Shown piece by piece: positions 8,279 to 15,717 of a DNA stretch of 64,000 nt. Source of the DNA: Desulforamulus aeronauticus DSM 10349 (GTDB lineage Bacteria; Bacillota; Desulfotomaculia; Desulfotomaculales; Desulfotomaculaceae). The translations under genes and the position numbers were made by a program. The notes under the pieces are model-generated. The model was not told the DNA's origin. It saw only the letters and a program-made list of their open reading frames with translations, and ran no database searches. How positions within the stretch are numbered: position 1 is the stretch's first letter; the number at the start of each line of letters is the position of its first letter. The stretch spans positions 1-64,000 of the forward strand of contig NZ_FRAR01000017.1 in NCBI RefSeq assembly GCF_900142375.1, given 5' to 3'.

Positions 8279-8460
8279 TAAAATCACTCCTTGTGTAAAC
8301 GTATCCGATTTATCGATTTTTAATGAATCTTAGTGTCTAGTGGTAATCATGAGTATTTCTCATAATATAACTCACCAAACAATAGAATCCCCTCCCTTTC
8401 TCGTTAGACTCGTATGAACCGGAGCTGTATTTAACTATGAGGTAAATAAAATCCTTTGCA

Positions 8461-8478
8461 TGGTATACTGGTATACCA
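8461..8478. promoter_or_regulatory. Palindromic operator-like site
   Basis: A perfect inverted repeat, TGGTATAC-TG-GTATACCA, of the general form bound by GntR-family repressors. It lies 183 nt upstream of the chrA start. No GntR gene is present in the window, so the regulator would be encoded elsewhere. Confidence 0.5.
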
Positions 8479-8552
8479 TAAACATACTATTCTACCTAGT
8501 GCTTTATGATCCTTCCTGAAAGAAAAACTTTTTTAAATAATTATCAGGGCAT

Positions 8553-8580
8553 CAAAAAACCCGCTGCAATAAGCAGCGGG
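8553..8580 (-). terminator. Intrinsic terminator of the DUF1294 gene
   Basis: On the minus strand the perfect 8-bp stem CCCGCTGC/GCAGCGGG with a 5-nt loop is followed by TTTTTTG. Confidence 0.85.
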
Positions 8581-8609
8581 GTGTTATAATTAAAGAATAA
8601 CAATGACTA

Positions 8610-8867
8610 TCATAGTATCCAAATGAATAAAACTAATTGGAGAATGCCAAGGGCCGGTACGCCAAAGGCAAAAAATGATTTTCTTGTTTTATGATGGGCA
8701 AATTTCATCCCAAGATAACCTCCCGGTGCCCCTCCAAGCAGACAGGCAATGAGGAGATTTCTCTCGGATATGCGCCATCCTCCGGTGCTGGCAAACCACT
8801 TATCAAGATTGAACATGATGAAAGTGAAAATATTTACTGCCAGCAGATACCATAGTAAAACTTCCAT
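8610..8867 (-). CDS. DUF1294 family membrane protein
   Basis: An 85-residue membrane protein with about three helices, matching DUF1294. The conserved loop DKWFASTGGWRISERNLL leads into GGAPGGYLGMKFAHHKTRKSFF. In several bacteria this domain occurs alone or fused to a cold-shock domain; no activity is known. Length is typical of the stand-alone form. The start at 8867 has GGGGGGAT just upstream. The gene is monocistronic with its own terminator. Confidence 0.85.
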   Translation of the reverse strand: MEVLLWYLLAVNIFTFIMFNLDKWFASTGGWRISERNLLIACLLGGAPGGYLGMKFAHHKTRKSFFAFGVPALGILQLVLFIWIL

Positions 8868-8963
8868 CCGTATCCCCCCTTTTATGCGATAGTTAGTTCT
8901 TAATTATAGTATAAAGGAATATGGTTTATTTTGTCTAATAAATTTTAATAAAGTCTATTTTTG

Positions 8964-8997
8964 GCATATCGGAAAGTATAAAAACTTTCCGATATGC
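8964..8997. repeat. Perfect 14-bp inverted repeat
   Basis: GCATATCGGAAAGT and ACTTTCCGATATGC are separated by ATAAAA. It lies between the divergent DUF1294 and PspC genes. No T-run follows on either strand, so an operator or RNA hairpin is more likely than a terminator. Confidence 0.6.
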
Positions 8998-9098
8998 ATA
9001 AGAGCAAACTAAGCTTACTTGTGCCCTTAGGGTACGCCGGCGTCTAAAGACTTGGCGTAAGCAAGTTTTTCTAATTATCTAAAGGGAAGGTGATACAG

Positions 9099-9284
9099 AT
9101 GAAACGGTTGGTTCGCTCGCGTTCCCATAAAATGCTTGCCGGCATATGCGGCGGGCTTGCGGAGTATTTGGATATGGACCCCACAGTGATAAGGGTCATT
9201 TACGTAATTCTTTCTGTACTTTCTGCTGCTTTTCCAGGTTTGTTGATTTACTTAATTCTCGCTTTTGTAATACCCAGTGAATAA
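9099..9284 (+). CDS. PspC domain protein
   Basis: A 61-residue single-domain PspC protein. The family pattern is clear: basic start (MKRLVRSRSHKMLAG), ICGGLAEYLDMDPTVIRVIYV and a closing hydrophobic helix (PGLLIYLILAFVIP). PspC proteins are inner-membrane, stress-associated proteins; in E. coli PspC works with PspB and PspA, but stand-alone short forms in Firmicutes have no fixed role. The start ATG 9099 follows AAGGGAAGGTGATACAG; a GTG at 9090 in the same frame is part of that ribosome site. No other psp gene is nearby. Confidence 0.9.
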   Translation: MKRLVRSRSHKMLAGICGGLAEYLDMDPTVIRVIYVILSVLSAAFPGLLIYLILAFVIPSE

Positions 9285-9487
9285 AGAAGGTAGTAGCGTT
9301 ATGTTAATTAATTTAAAAATTAATACCAACTCTCAATGACTCATTCATTTTGTGGATGGGTTATTTTTTTTGATTGTTGAAGCGGGGATAAGTAAAAAAT
9401 TAAATTATAAAAGTTTTATTTAATTAATTCAAGATTTGATTTTGTCATAACTTTTGCCGTTTTCTCAAAAATAGTTATGTAAAATTA

Positions 9488-9527
9488 TTGACATATGTTC
9501 ATTATAGTTATAATATGGTTATGAACA
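9488..9527 (+). promoter_or_regulatory. Promoter and inverted-repeat operator of the DUF134-Mrp operon
   Basis: TTGACA at 9488-9493 and TAATAT at 9511-9516 (17-nt spacer) or TATAAT at 9509-9514 (15 nt) form a sigma-A type promoter. TGTTCAT at 9496-9502 and ATGAACA at 9521-9527 are a perfect inverted repeat that brackets the -10 element. It would be a natural operator for the DUF134 regulator encoded 25 nt downstream. Confidence 0.6.
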
Positions 9528-9551
9528 AAAGATCAAAATGAGGTGTAAAAA

Positions 9552-10001
9552 TTGGCAAGACCCCCCAAGTGCCGCTTGGTTGAAAGACTACCCATGGTGA
9601 CCTATTTTAAACCTCAGGGTATTCCGATGAGTCAATTATCCGAGGTTGTGTTAACGGTGGAAGAATTAGAAGCAGTCCGACTGAGTGACCTGGAGGGACT
9701 GGAACAAGAATTTTGTGCGGAAAAAATGGCTGTTTCCAGACCAACCTTTCAAAGAATGATTACAGGGGCAAGAAAAAAGATTTCCGAGGCACTGATCAAT
9801 GGTTTAGCGATTAGAGTGGAGGGAGGAAATTTTCGGCTCTCCCTTAGCTCATTGGAGTGTGGTCAATGCGGCCATAGATGGGAAGGAACCTTTTGTCGAC
9901 ATCATACGAAGTGTCCTAAATGCTGTTCGAAGAACTGGCGGACCTTGGTAAGAGAGTCGGGAAAGATGCACATAGGCGGAGGAGGAGAAAAGGATGAGTA
10001 A
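9552..10001 (+). CDS. DUF134 family DNA-binding regulator
   Basis: A 149-residue protein with the DUF134 domain at residues 1-95: ARPPKCRLVERLP, then a sigma-70 region-4-like helix-turn-helix (LTVEELEAVRLSDLEGLEQE and SRPTFQRMITGARKKI). Residues about 100-130 add a zinc ribbon with CGQCGHRW and CPKC. Such proteins usually sit beside Mrp/NifX/MinD genes and are thought to regulate them, probably through metal or Fe-S sensing; this is inference. TTG 9552 is the start, after GAGGTG. The 3' end overlaps the Mrp gene by 8 nt, so translation is likely coupled. Confidence 0.88.
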   Translation: MARPPKCRLVERLPMVTYFKPQGIPMSQLSEVVLTVEELEAVRLSDLEGLEQEFCAEKMAVSRPTFQRMITGARKKISEALINGLAIRVEGGNFRLSLSSLECGQCGHRWEGTFCRHHTKCPKCCSKNWRTLVRESGKMHIGGGGEKDE

Positions 10002-10836
10002 TGAAAATGGACAGTGTTCAAGTTGTGGAGAAATGAATGAGGGTACCTGCGGCGGAGAGAAATGCAGTCCACCCCCTAAACTTCATCCCGGTGGACCAAG
10101 TAAAATTCGTAATGTCATTGCTGTTATGAGTGGTAAAGGGGGTGTCGGCAAATCCTCGGTTACTTCCCTAATGGCAGTAAATTTAAAAAGAATGGGTTAC
10201 CAAGTAGGCGTGTTAGATGCAGATATTACCGGTCCGAGTATCCCTAAGATGTTTGGGGTAAAAAGAGTACCGCCCAGCCAGGGGCTTATGTTACCTGCCC
10301 AAAGTCGTACAGGTATTCCCATTATGTCATTGAATCTTCTGCTAGAAAAGGAAGATGAACCGGTTATTTGGCGGGGGCCGATGATTGCAGGAGCAGTGAA
10401 ACAGTTTTGGACAGATGTAAATTGGGGTGAATTAGATTACCTGCTAATTGATATGCCTCCAGGCACGGGTGACGTTCCATTAACGGTTTTGCAGCAAATT
10501 CCGGTGGATGGCATCGTGGTAGTGACTTCCCCTCAGGATTTGGCAGTGATGGTAGTTAAGAAAGCTGTTAAAATGGCTGGCCTTATGGAAGCTCCTTTAC
10601 TGGGTTTTGTGCAAAATATGGCCTATGCTACTTGTCCCAAGTGTGGCGAGAAGTTTGAGATTTTTGGTAAGGCTTTGGAGAAGGGGGATATACTGGATGG
10701 TCTGCCGGTATTAGAGGTTCTTCCCATTGATCAAGAGTTTACCCGGTTATGTGACAATGGCTTAGTGGAAGAAGCCCCTATTCAGGTTTTTGAAGATATC
10801 CCTAAACTGCTTAAAGTGAAAAGCCAAGTAGGTTAG
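9994..10836 (+). CDS. mrp: Mrp/NBP35-type Fe-S carrier ATPase
   Basis: A 280-residue Mrp/ApbC-family P-loop ATPase that binds and transfers 4Fe-4S clusters. The deviant Walker A is SGKGGVGKSS near residue 45, with DADITGPSIPKMFG and IDMPPGTGDVPLT. The C-terminal cluster site CPKCGEKF (near residue 212) is present. The N-terminal 25 residues carry four Cys (8, 11, 18, 23) reminiscent of eukaryotic NBP35, which bacterial Mrp proteins often lack. It overlaps the DUF134 gene by 8 nt. Context with NifX-like and MinD/ferredoxin ATPases suggests metallocluster assembly. Confidence 0.92.
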   Translation: MSNENGQCSSCGEMNEGTCGGEKCSPPPKLHPGGPSKIRNVIAVMSGKGGVGKSSVTSLMAVNLKRMGYQVGVLDADITGPSIPKMFGVKRVPPSQGLMLPAQSRTGIPIMSLNLLLEKEDEPVIWRGPMIAGAVKQFWTDVNWGELDYLLIDMPPGTGDVPLTVLQQIPVDGIVVVTSPQDLAVMVVKKAVKMAGLMEAPLLGFVQNMAYATCPKCGEKFEIFGKALEKGDILDGLPVLEVLPIDQEFTRLCDNGLVEEAPIQVFEDIPKLLKVKSQVG

Positions 10837-11006
10837 TAGGTAAATGATGTAGGCAAATTTTAAAGAGCAGGCCGTGATTCCCGTTTATAGTGAGGGTAGC
10901 TCAAGAGGCAAGGATTTTACCTGCGATTACAAAGGCCAAAGGGTGGCCGTGAGTTGGTGATTGGTTACGGGGATTACGTTCCTTTAGGTTAAAAGGAGTG
11001 AATAAA

Positions 11007-11366
11007 ATGAGGGTAGCTGTTTCCGCTTCTGGCCAGACCCAATTAGATGAATTAAACCCGCGCTTGGGCAGATGTGAGTATTTTGTAATTGTGGATGATG
11101 TCTCTGGTGAAACCTGGGCTATTGAAAATACCGGCCGATTGTCTACTGGTGCTGCCGGCATTGCCACAGCCACCTTGTTACATAACCACCAAGTGGATGT
11201 GGTTATTACAGGAAATGTTGGCCCCAATGCTTTCACTGCGCTGGAGGCTGCCGAGATTAAGGTGTACACGGGTACTAAGGGCAAGGTACAGGACTTACTG
11301 GAACAATATCGGAACGGTAATCTTAGCAAGGCTAGTGGTCCTAATGTCGGGCCTCATGGGAGTTAG
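11007..11366 (+). CDS. NifX/NifB-like dinitrogenase FeMo-cofactor domain protein (ORP-like)
   Basis: A 119-residue protein made of one Nitro_FeMo-Co domain. It starts MRVAVSASG, has RLGRCEYFVIVD, the central AGIATATLL and DVVITGNVGPNAF, and ends in a short Gly/His tail. Related proteins bind metal clusters: NifX and NafY in nitrogen fixation and the Mo-Cu orange protein (ORP) of Desulfovibrio. No nif gene is present, so ORP-like or generic cluster carriage is more likely. ATG 11007 follows AAAAGGAGTG at the right spacing; the frame extends to 10998. The 170 nt before it contain no secure gene, though the operon probably continues. Confidence 0.85.
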   Translation: MRVAVSASGQTQLDELNPRLGRCEYFVIVDDVSGETWAIENTGRLSTGAAGIATATLLHNHQVDVVITGNVGPNAFTALEAAEIKVYTGTKGKVQDLLEQYRNGNLSKASGPNVGPHGS

Positions 11367-11377
11367 GGGGGTGTGGA

Positions 11378-12226
11378 ATGAGAATATCCATAGCCAGTGG
11401 TAAAGGTGGTACCGGCAAAACTTTGGTAGCTACCAGTCTTGCCTTATCCTTGATGGACCAACCAAGACCCGTTCAATTATTAGACTGTGATGTGGAAGAA
11501 CCCAATGCCCATATATTTTTTAAGATGAAGCAAGCTGGCAGCCAAAAGGTATTTTTACCGATTCCCAAAGTAGATTATGATCAGTGCCAGTATTGTGGAA
11601 AGTGTGTTGAGGTTTGCCAATTTAATGCCATCGCCCTGATGAAAAGAACCTTAGTGATCTTTCCAGATGTTTGTCATAGTTGTGGGGGTTGCTGGTATCT
11701 TTGTCCCACCGAGGCATTGCAACCCACACCTCGGGAAGTGGGGGCTGTAGGAATTAGCCAATCAGGCTCCTTTACATTGGTTAGTGGTACATTAAAATTA
11801 GGTACACACATCAGCCCACCCGTGATCAAGGCTGTACGGGCAAAGGAAGATCCCGACAGTATCGTCATTATCGATGGTCCCCCTGGTAGTTCTTGTCCTG
11901 TAATGACCATAGTAGACGGAACAGATTATTGTATCCTGGTTACCGAGCCAACCCCCTTTGGCTTAAATGATCTGGTTTTGGCAGTAGAAATGCTTCAGGT
12001 ATTAGGCATTGCCTGCGGGGTCGTTATTAACCGGGATGTTCCCGAAAACGATATCATCGACCGTTATTGCGAGGATAAAGGACTTCCGATACTTTTGCGA
12101 ATTCCCCTCAAAACCGAAATTGCCAGAGCCTATGCCAAGGGAATAACTCTGGTGGAAAGTGATCCCCATTGGAAGCCAAAGTTCTTAGAACTTTACCAGA
12201 GGGTGGTTAGGGAGGTGGCACAATGA
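11378..12226 (+). CDS. MinD-superfamily ATPase with inserted ferredoxin domain (first copy)
   Basis: A 282-residue P-loop ATPase with ASGKGGTGKT at residues 5-14 and, at about 60-115, an inserted two-cluster ferredoxin (CQYCGKCVEVC and CHSCGGCWYLCP). The ATPase core continues with IIDGPPGSSCPV and TEPTPFGLNDL. These proteins occur as adjacent pairs in anaerobes, beside NifX-like and Mrp proteins. In Desulfovibrio the pair belongs to the ORP complex. The role is probably ATP-driven cluster or cofactor transfer, but is unproven. It is 11 nt after the NifX gene and overlaps the next copy by 4 nt (ATGA). Confidence 0.9.
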   Translation: MRISIASGKGGTGKTLVATSLALSLMDQPRPVQLLDCDVEEPNAHIFFKMKQAGSQKVFLPIPKVDYDQCQYCGKCVEVCQFNAIALMKRTLVIFPDVCHSCGGCWYLCPTEALQPTPREVGAVGISQSGSFTLVSGTLKLGTHISPPVIKAVRAKEDPDSIVIIDGPPGSSCPVMTIVDGTDYCILVTEPTPFGLNDLVLAVEMLQVLGIACGVVINRDVPENDIIDRYCEDKGLPILLRIPLKTEIARAYAKGITLVESDPHWKPKFLELYQRVVREVAQ

Positions 12227-13086
12227 AGGAATTGACCATCATTAGTGGTAAAGGTGGCACCGGCAAGACTAGTATTCTAGGTGCTTTTGCTACCCTGGCG
12301 GGTAGTTCTTTACTCTGTGATTGTGATGTGGATGCTGCAAACCTCCATATTTTACTGAACCCCAGCATAAAAGAAACCTATGAGTTCTATGGTGAAAAGA
12401 AAGCAGAAATTCTTCCAGAACTTTGTACCGACTGCGGAAAATGTGAAGAGCTGTGCCAATTTAAGGCCATTCAAAAGGGACAGATCAACTCCTATGCCTG
12501 TGAAGGCTGTGCAGTTTGCTACCATGTTTGCCCTGCTGAGGCCATCAAAATGAAGCCGCATCTCTCTGGTCACTGGTATATTTCAGATACTAAATGGGGT
12601 CCGATGGTACACGCTAAATTAGGTATTGCCCAAGGTAATTCCGGGCTATTGGTAAATAGGGTACGAAAAAAAGCCAGAGAGGTGGCTAAGGAGCATAATT
12701 TATCCCTGATCATCAGTGATGGACCACCCGGCATAGGGTGTCCGGTTATTTCTTCCTTAGCGGGAACCGATATGGCTTTAGTTGTTACCGAACCCACAGC
12801 TTCGGGCATTCATGATTTAGAAAGAATAGTTAAGGTAGCGTCGGGCTTTGGGTGTATTACGGCAGTTTGTATTAATAAATATAATTTGGATGAGGATAAT
12901 TGCAGGTTTATTGAAGATTTAGCCGAAAAATTAGAAGTGCCGGTTATTGGCAAGATTCCCTATGATGCAGCAATGGCCGAAGCAGTTTTAAAAGGAATTC
13001 CCGTAACGATTTTGGGTCAAGGAGCTGCCCAAGAGCCCCTTGGCGAACTCTGGCAGCAGGTCAAACATCTACTAGGAGCCAGGTAA
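12223..13086 (+). CDS. MinD-superfamily ATPase with inserted ferredoxin domain (second copy)
   Basis: A 287-residue paralogue of the preceding gene. The P-loop SGKGGTGKTS lies at residues 6-15, the ferredoxin insert has CTDCGKCEELC and CEGCAVCYHVCP (about residues 66-110), and the core has ISDGPPGIGCPVISS and TEPTASGIHDL. The two copies differ clearly through the middle and C-terminal parts, so they are an old pair, probably a heterodimer, rather than a recent duplication. Start and previous stop overlap as ATGA, indicating translational coupling. The next gene starts after 1 nt. Confidence 0.9.
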   Translation: MKELTIISGKGGTGKTSILGAFATLAGSSLLCDCDVDAANLHILLNPSIKETYEFYGEKKAEILPELCTDCGKCEELCQFKAIQKGQINSYACEGCAVCYHVCPAEAIKMKPHLSGHWYISDTKWGPMVHAKLGIAQGNSGLLVNRVRKKAREVAKEHNLSLIISDGPPGIGCPVISSLAGTDMALVVTEPTASGIHDLERIVKVASGFGCITAVCINKYNLDEDNCRFIEDLAEKLEVPVIGKIPYDAAMAEAVLKGIPVTILGQGAAQEPLGELWQQVKHLLGAR

Positions 13087-13087
13087 A

Positions 13088-13633
13088 ATGTTGCGGTATC
13101 AATGTCTACGTTGCGGTAAAATTGTTGAGTATCTTAAGGTTCCTGGAAGGACTAAAGAAAAGCCGAAAAATTGTAGCTGTGGGGGAGAACTGGCATCGGT
13201 CAACAAAAATGTTGATAACATAAAAGGAGGAGAACTAATGAAAATTGCTATGCCAGCAAGAGAGGGTCAAGTTAATGCACATTTTGGTACTACCCAAGAG
13301 TTTTGCATTATCGAATTAGAAAATGGAAAAGTAAAGAACAAACAAATTATTTCCAACGAAGGATTGCAGCATAACCACGGTGGCATTGCCAATATGTTAA
13401 AAAATGAGCAGATTGAGGTTATTATCTGTGGTGGTATCGGTGGACATATGATTCAAGCACTGGAAAAGCTTGGCCTTAAGGTCGTTAACGGAGCTGCTGG
13501 TTCTCTGGAAAGTGTCGCCGAGGCCTATGCAGCGGGTAACCTGGTAACTCGCCCTGTTAGCTGTGGTTGTGGCGGCGGTGGTGATGGACATCATCACCAT
13601 CATCATCATGGTGGCGGTGGCTGCGCCCACTAA
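13088..13633 (+). CDS. Zinc-ribbon/NifX-like fusion with His-rich tail (internal start at 13238)
   Basis: The full frame encodes 181 residues. Residues 1-35 form a small zinc ribbon (YQCLRCGK and NCSCGG), residues about 51-150 a Nitro_FeMo-Co (NifX-like) domain (MPAREGQVNAHFGT, ICGGIGGHMIQAL), and the end is a metal-binding tail with CGCGGGG and seven consecutive His. A very strong ribosome site (AAAGGAGGAGAACTA) precedes ATG 13238, so the NifX part alone is probably made too, perhaps as the main product. The first ATG (13088) has a weaker GGAG site. It is the last gene of the Mrp/MinD operon. Metal or cluster carriage is inferred. Confidence 0.85.
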   Translation: MLRYQCLRCGKIVEYLKVPGRTKEKPKNCSCGGELASVNKNVDNIKGGELMKIAMPAREGQVNAHFGTTQEFCIIELENGKVKNKQIISNEGLQHNHGGIANMLKNEQIEVIICGGIGGHMIQALEKLGLKVVNGAAGSLESVAEAYAAGNLVTRPVSCGCGGGGDGHHHHHHHGGGGCAH

Positions 13634-13677
13634 AAAAAACACCCGCATGTGTTAAACACATTGCGGGTGTTTTTTTA
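13633..13677 (+). terminator. Bidirectional intrinsic terminator
   Basis: AAAAACACCCGCA and TGCGGGTGTTTTTTT enclose a loop that can itself pair (TGTG/CACA). It ends the MinD operon and, on the other strand, the CoA-transferase gene. A second stem, AAACGC...GGCGTTT with CCCC/GGGG, follows at 13677-13726. Confidence 0.85.
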
Positions 13678-13727
13678 AACGCTTTTAAGCCCCTTCCTCT
13701 GTAGGTGGGGTCTTAAAGGCGTTTGAA

Positions 13728-15053
13728 TTATAACAGACCCATTTTTTTTGCTTGTTCTCTTAGTTCCGGACGATGGTCCGGGTGAGCAATGTTGATTAGG
13801 GCTTCTGCCCGTTGCTTAAAAGTACGCCCGGATAATTTAGCAACGCCATATTCCGTAACAATATAGTCTACATCATTTTTACTAGTGGTAATAACAGTTC
13901 CCTCCCGAAACATGGGAACAATTTTGGATTTTCCTTTCACAGTCGAATGTAGGACAATAAAGGCTTTACCCTCGGGGGCTTGCACAGCTCCCCGAACAAA
14001 ATCAACTTGCCCGCCGGTACCACTGTATTGAATGGGTCCAATGGTCTCTGAGGCACATTGACCCAACAGGTCTACTTCTACAGTTGCATTAATGGAAACC
14101 ATCTTGATATTTTTGCCGATGATATTGGGGTTATTGGTATAGGAGACCGGATGCAGTTCAAACATGGGATTGTCATTGAGAAAGTCGTATAATTTTTTAG
14201 TCCCAAGGGCCGCACAGGCCAGGGCTTTGCCGCGATGAATGGATTTAGCGTTGTTCGTAACTGCCCCAGCCTCAATTAGGTCCACCATACCATCTGTAAG
14301 GATCTCTGAATGAATCCCCAGGTTTTTTTTGGTTAACAGGGCTTGAGCCACTGCGTTAGGAATTTTACCAATCCCCAGTTGCAGGGTGGAACCATCTTCG
14401 ATTAAATCAGCCACGAATTGGCCGATTGCCAAATCCTCAGTTCCCGGCGTCAGAAAGGGTATCTCCGGTAGGGGGGAATCATCTTCCACCAGGAAATCTG
14501 CCTGGGTTACGTGAATAAAGGTGTTACCATGGGTACGGGGCATATTGGGGTTTACCACCAGGATAATTTTCTTAGCCTTTTCAGCAACCGTAGTGGTGTA
14601 ATCTATGGAAGTACCAAAACTAAAGAAGCCATATTTATCCATGGGGGAAACAGTGGCCATCAGCACATCCACTTCAATAAATTCAGCAAACATACGGGGG
14701 GAGAGGGAGAAATAATTGGGCATGATATCGAAACGACCACTTTGTACACCATTTCGACTGGTACCGCTGGTAAACCAGGACACATGGGTAAAATGTTCGT
14801 CCATGCCAGGTTCCAGATATTTTGCCGGGCGCATAGGTATCATTTGATGGATACGAACGTCCCTTAATTGGTCCTTGCGGTTGGCCATTTCATCAAGCAG
14901 CACAGGGGTTTCTGCGACACCAAAGGCTACCACAACATCATTATTTGGCCGAATGCATTCTACAGCCTTAGCTGCAGTCACCAATCTAGCACTGTATTGA
15001 TCCTTTAATAAATCTGGATTACTGGTAACAAATCCCCGATCTTGCCAGGCCAT
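13728..15053 (-). CDS. Acetyl-CoA hydrolase/4-hydroxybutyrate CoA-transferase family protein
   Basis: A 441-residue class I CoA-transferase of the acetyl-CoA hydrolase/4-hydroxybutyrate CoA-transferase family, which moves CoA between acyl-CoA and acetate or similar acids in the cytoplasm. Landmarks are the glycine loop GIGKIPNAVAQAL, the block HSEILTDGMVDLIEAGAVTN, and the C-terminal YSGTGGQVDFVRGA and EYGVAKLSGRT. Length matches the family (about 430-440). Exact substrates cannot be read from sequence; butyrate, 4-hydroxybutyrate and propionate are all possible. The start has AAGGAGGG upstream. It is monocistronic and convergent with the MinD operon. Confidence 0.87.
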   Translation of the reverse strand: MAWQDRGFVTSNPDLLKDQYSARLVTAAKAVECIRPNNDVVVAFGVAETPVLLDEMANRKDQLRDVRIHQMIPMRPAKYLEPGMDEHFTHVSWFTSGTSRNGVQSGRFDIMPNYFSLSPRMFAEFIEVDVLMATVSPMDKYGFFSFGTSIDYTTTVAEKAKKIILVVNPNMPRTHGNTFIHVTQADFLVEDDSPLPEIPFLTPGTEDLAIGQFVADLIEDGSTLQLGIGKIPNAVAQALLTKKNLGIHSEILTDGMVDLIEAGAVTNNAKSIHRGKALACAALGTKKLYDFLNDNPMFELHPVSYTNNPNIIGKNIKMVSINATVEVDLLGQCASETIGPIQYSGTGGQVDFVRGAVQAPEGKAFIVLHSTVKGKSKIVPMFREGTVITTSKNDVDYIVTEYGVAKLSGRTFKQRAEALINIAHPDHRPELREQAKKMGLL

Positions 15054-15217
15054 GAAAAGCCCTCCTTGAAATCCGAATATTAAATTTTACTTAAAAGATC
15101 AACTATAAGACTTCTACATTATCATTCTAAATCCCTTCTGGATATCTGTTTAGTCTGTATAGATTTGTCTCATACATGCAAAAATAGTAGCGATAAAAGG
15201 TTTAGGAGGAGGATAAA

Positions 15218-15676
15218 TTGCCCTGGTTTATTACGGCTATCGTGTCCTGGATTATATTTTATTTTATGGTAGATGTTCAGCAGTTAAGAAGAACAATTTT
15301 TGGTGGGATTTTTACTGTTGCCCTAGGTTCCCTGGTTGATTGGGGTGGTCAACATTTACATTTATATCAATTTAGGGATCTGATCATTCCCTGGGCAGGT
15401 TGCTCAATTTTTTATAAATTTGGTCCGATTTTCGTCATAGGAGTTCTATTTACCCAGTATTTACCTCGTAAGAGGTCTTTACAGATTATTAATATCTTGG
15501 TGGTTTCTCTTCTCTATTTAGCCACGGAGGCTTTGATTTTGCAAACGGGTGTCGCTAATTATCTCAACTGGCATATTTTGGCTAGCTTTATCGTAGACCT
15601 GGCGGCTATCACATCACTAACCTGGCTGGCACAAACCTTTCAGTTGGCACCCAGTTCAATGAAAAGCTTTTTTTAA
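15218..15676 (+). CDS. CBO0543-type integral membrane protein
   Basis: A 152-residue membrane protein with about five helices. It looks like the CBO0543 family found in spore-forming Firmicutes (opening WFITAIVSWIIFYFM, central DWGGQHLHLYQFRD, PRKRS loop). The function is unknown. TTG 15218 follows TTAGGAGGAGGATAAA, an excellent site. It is divergent from the CoA-transferase gene and has no partners. I am fairly sure of the gene, less of the family. Confidence 0.75.
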   Translation: MPWFITAIVSWIIFYFMVDVQQLRRTIFGGIFTVALGSLVDWGGQHLHLYQFRDLIIPWAGCSIFYKFGPIFVIGVLFTQYLPRKRSLQIINILVVSLLYLATEALILQTGVANYLNWHILASFIVDLAAITSLTWLAQTFQLAPSSMKSFF

Positions 15677-15684
15677 GATGAATG

Positions 15685-15711
15685 CCCCCCTGTCCAGCAA
15701 TGGCAGGGGGG
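15685..15711. terminator. GC-rich hairpin between convergent genes
   Basis: CCCCCCTG and CAGGGGGG enclose an 11-nt loop. There is no good T-tract on either strand, but its place between two convergent genes suits transcription termination. Confidence 0.5.
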
Positions 15712-15717
15712 TAACTG

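Larger units (their letters stand above)
8279..8609. other. Long intergenic region upstream of chrA
   Basis: No gene was seen in 331 nt. It holds the upstream region of the minus-strand CHR gene, the 18-nt palindrome at 8461-8478 and, at its right end, the terminator of the DUF1294 gene. Confidence 0.6.

Noticed and set aside
9001-9075. Riboswitch before the PspC gene
   Set aside because: Small stems are present, but no known aptamer consensus could be matched.
10837-11006. A small gene between mrp and the first NifX-like gene
   Set aside because: Short frames such as one beginning GTG 10872 have no ribosome site or recognisable sequence; a decayed DUF5320-like gene is possible but cannot be supported.
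11089-11403. Overlapping plus-strand ORF in the NifX-like gene
   Set aside because: It is out of frame with a clear family protein and has no ribosome site.
13397-13648. Minus-strand Met/Thr-rich ORF
   Set aside because: It is the complement of the His-rich tail; its low-complexity sequence is an artefact.
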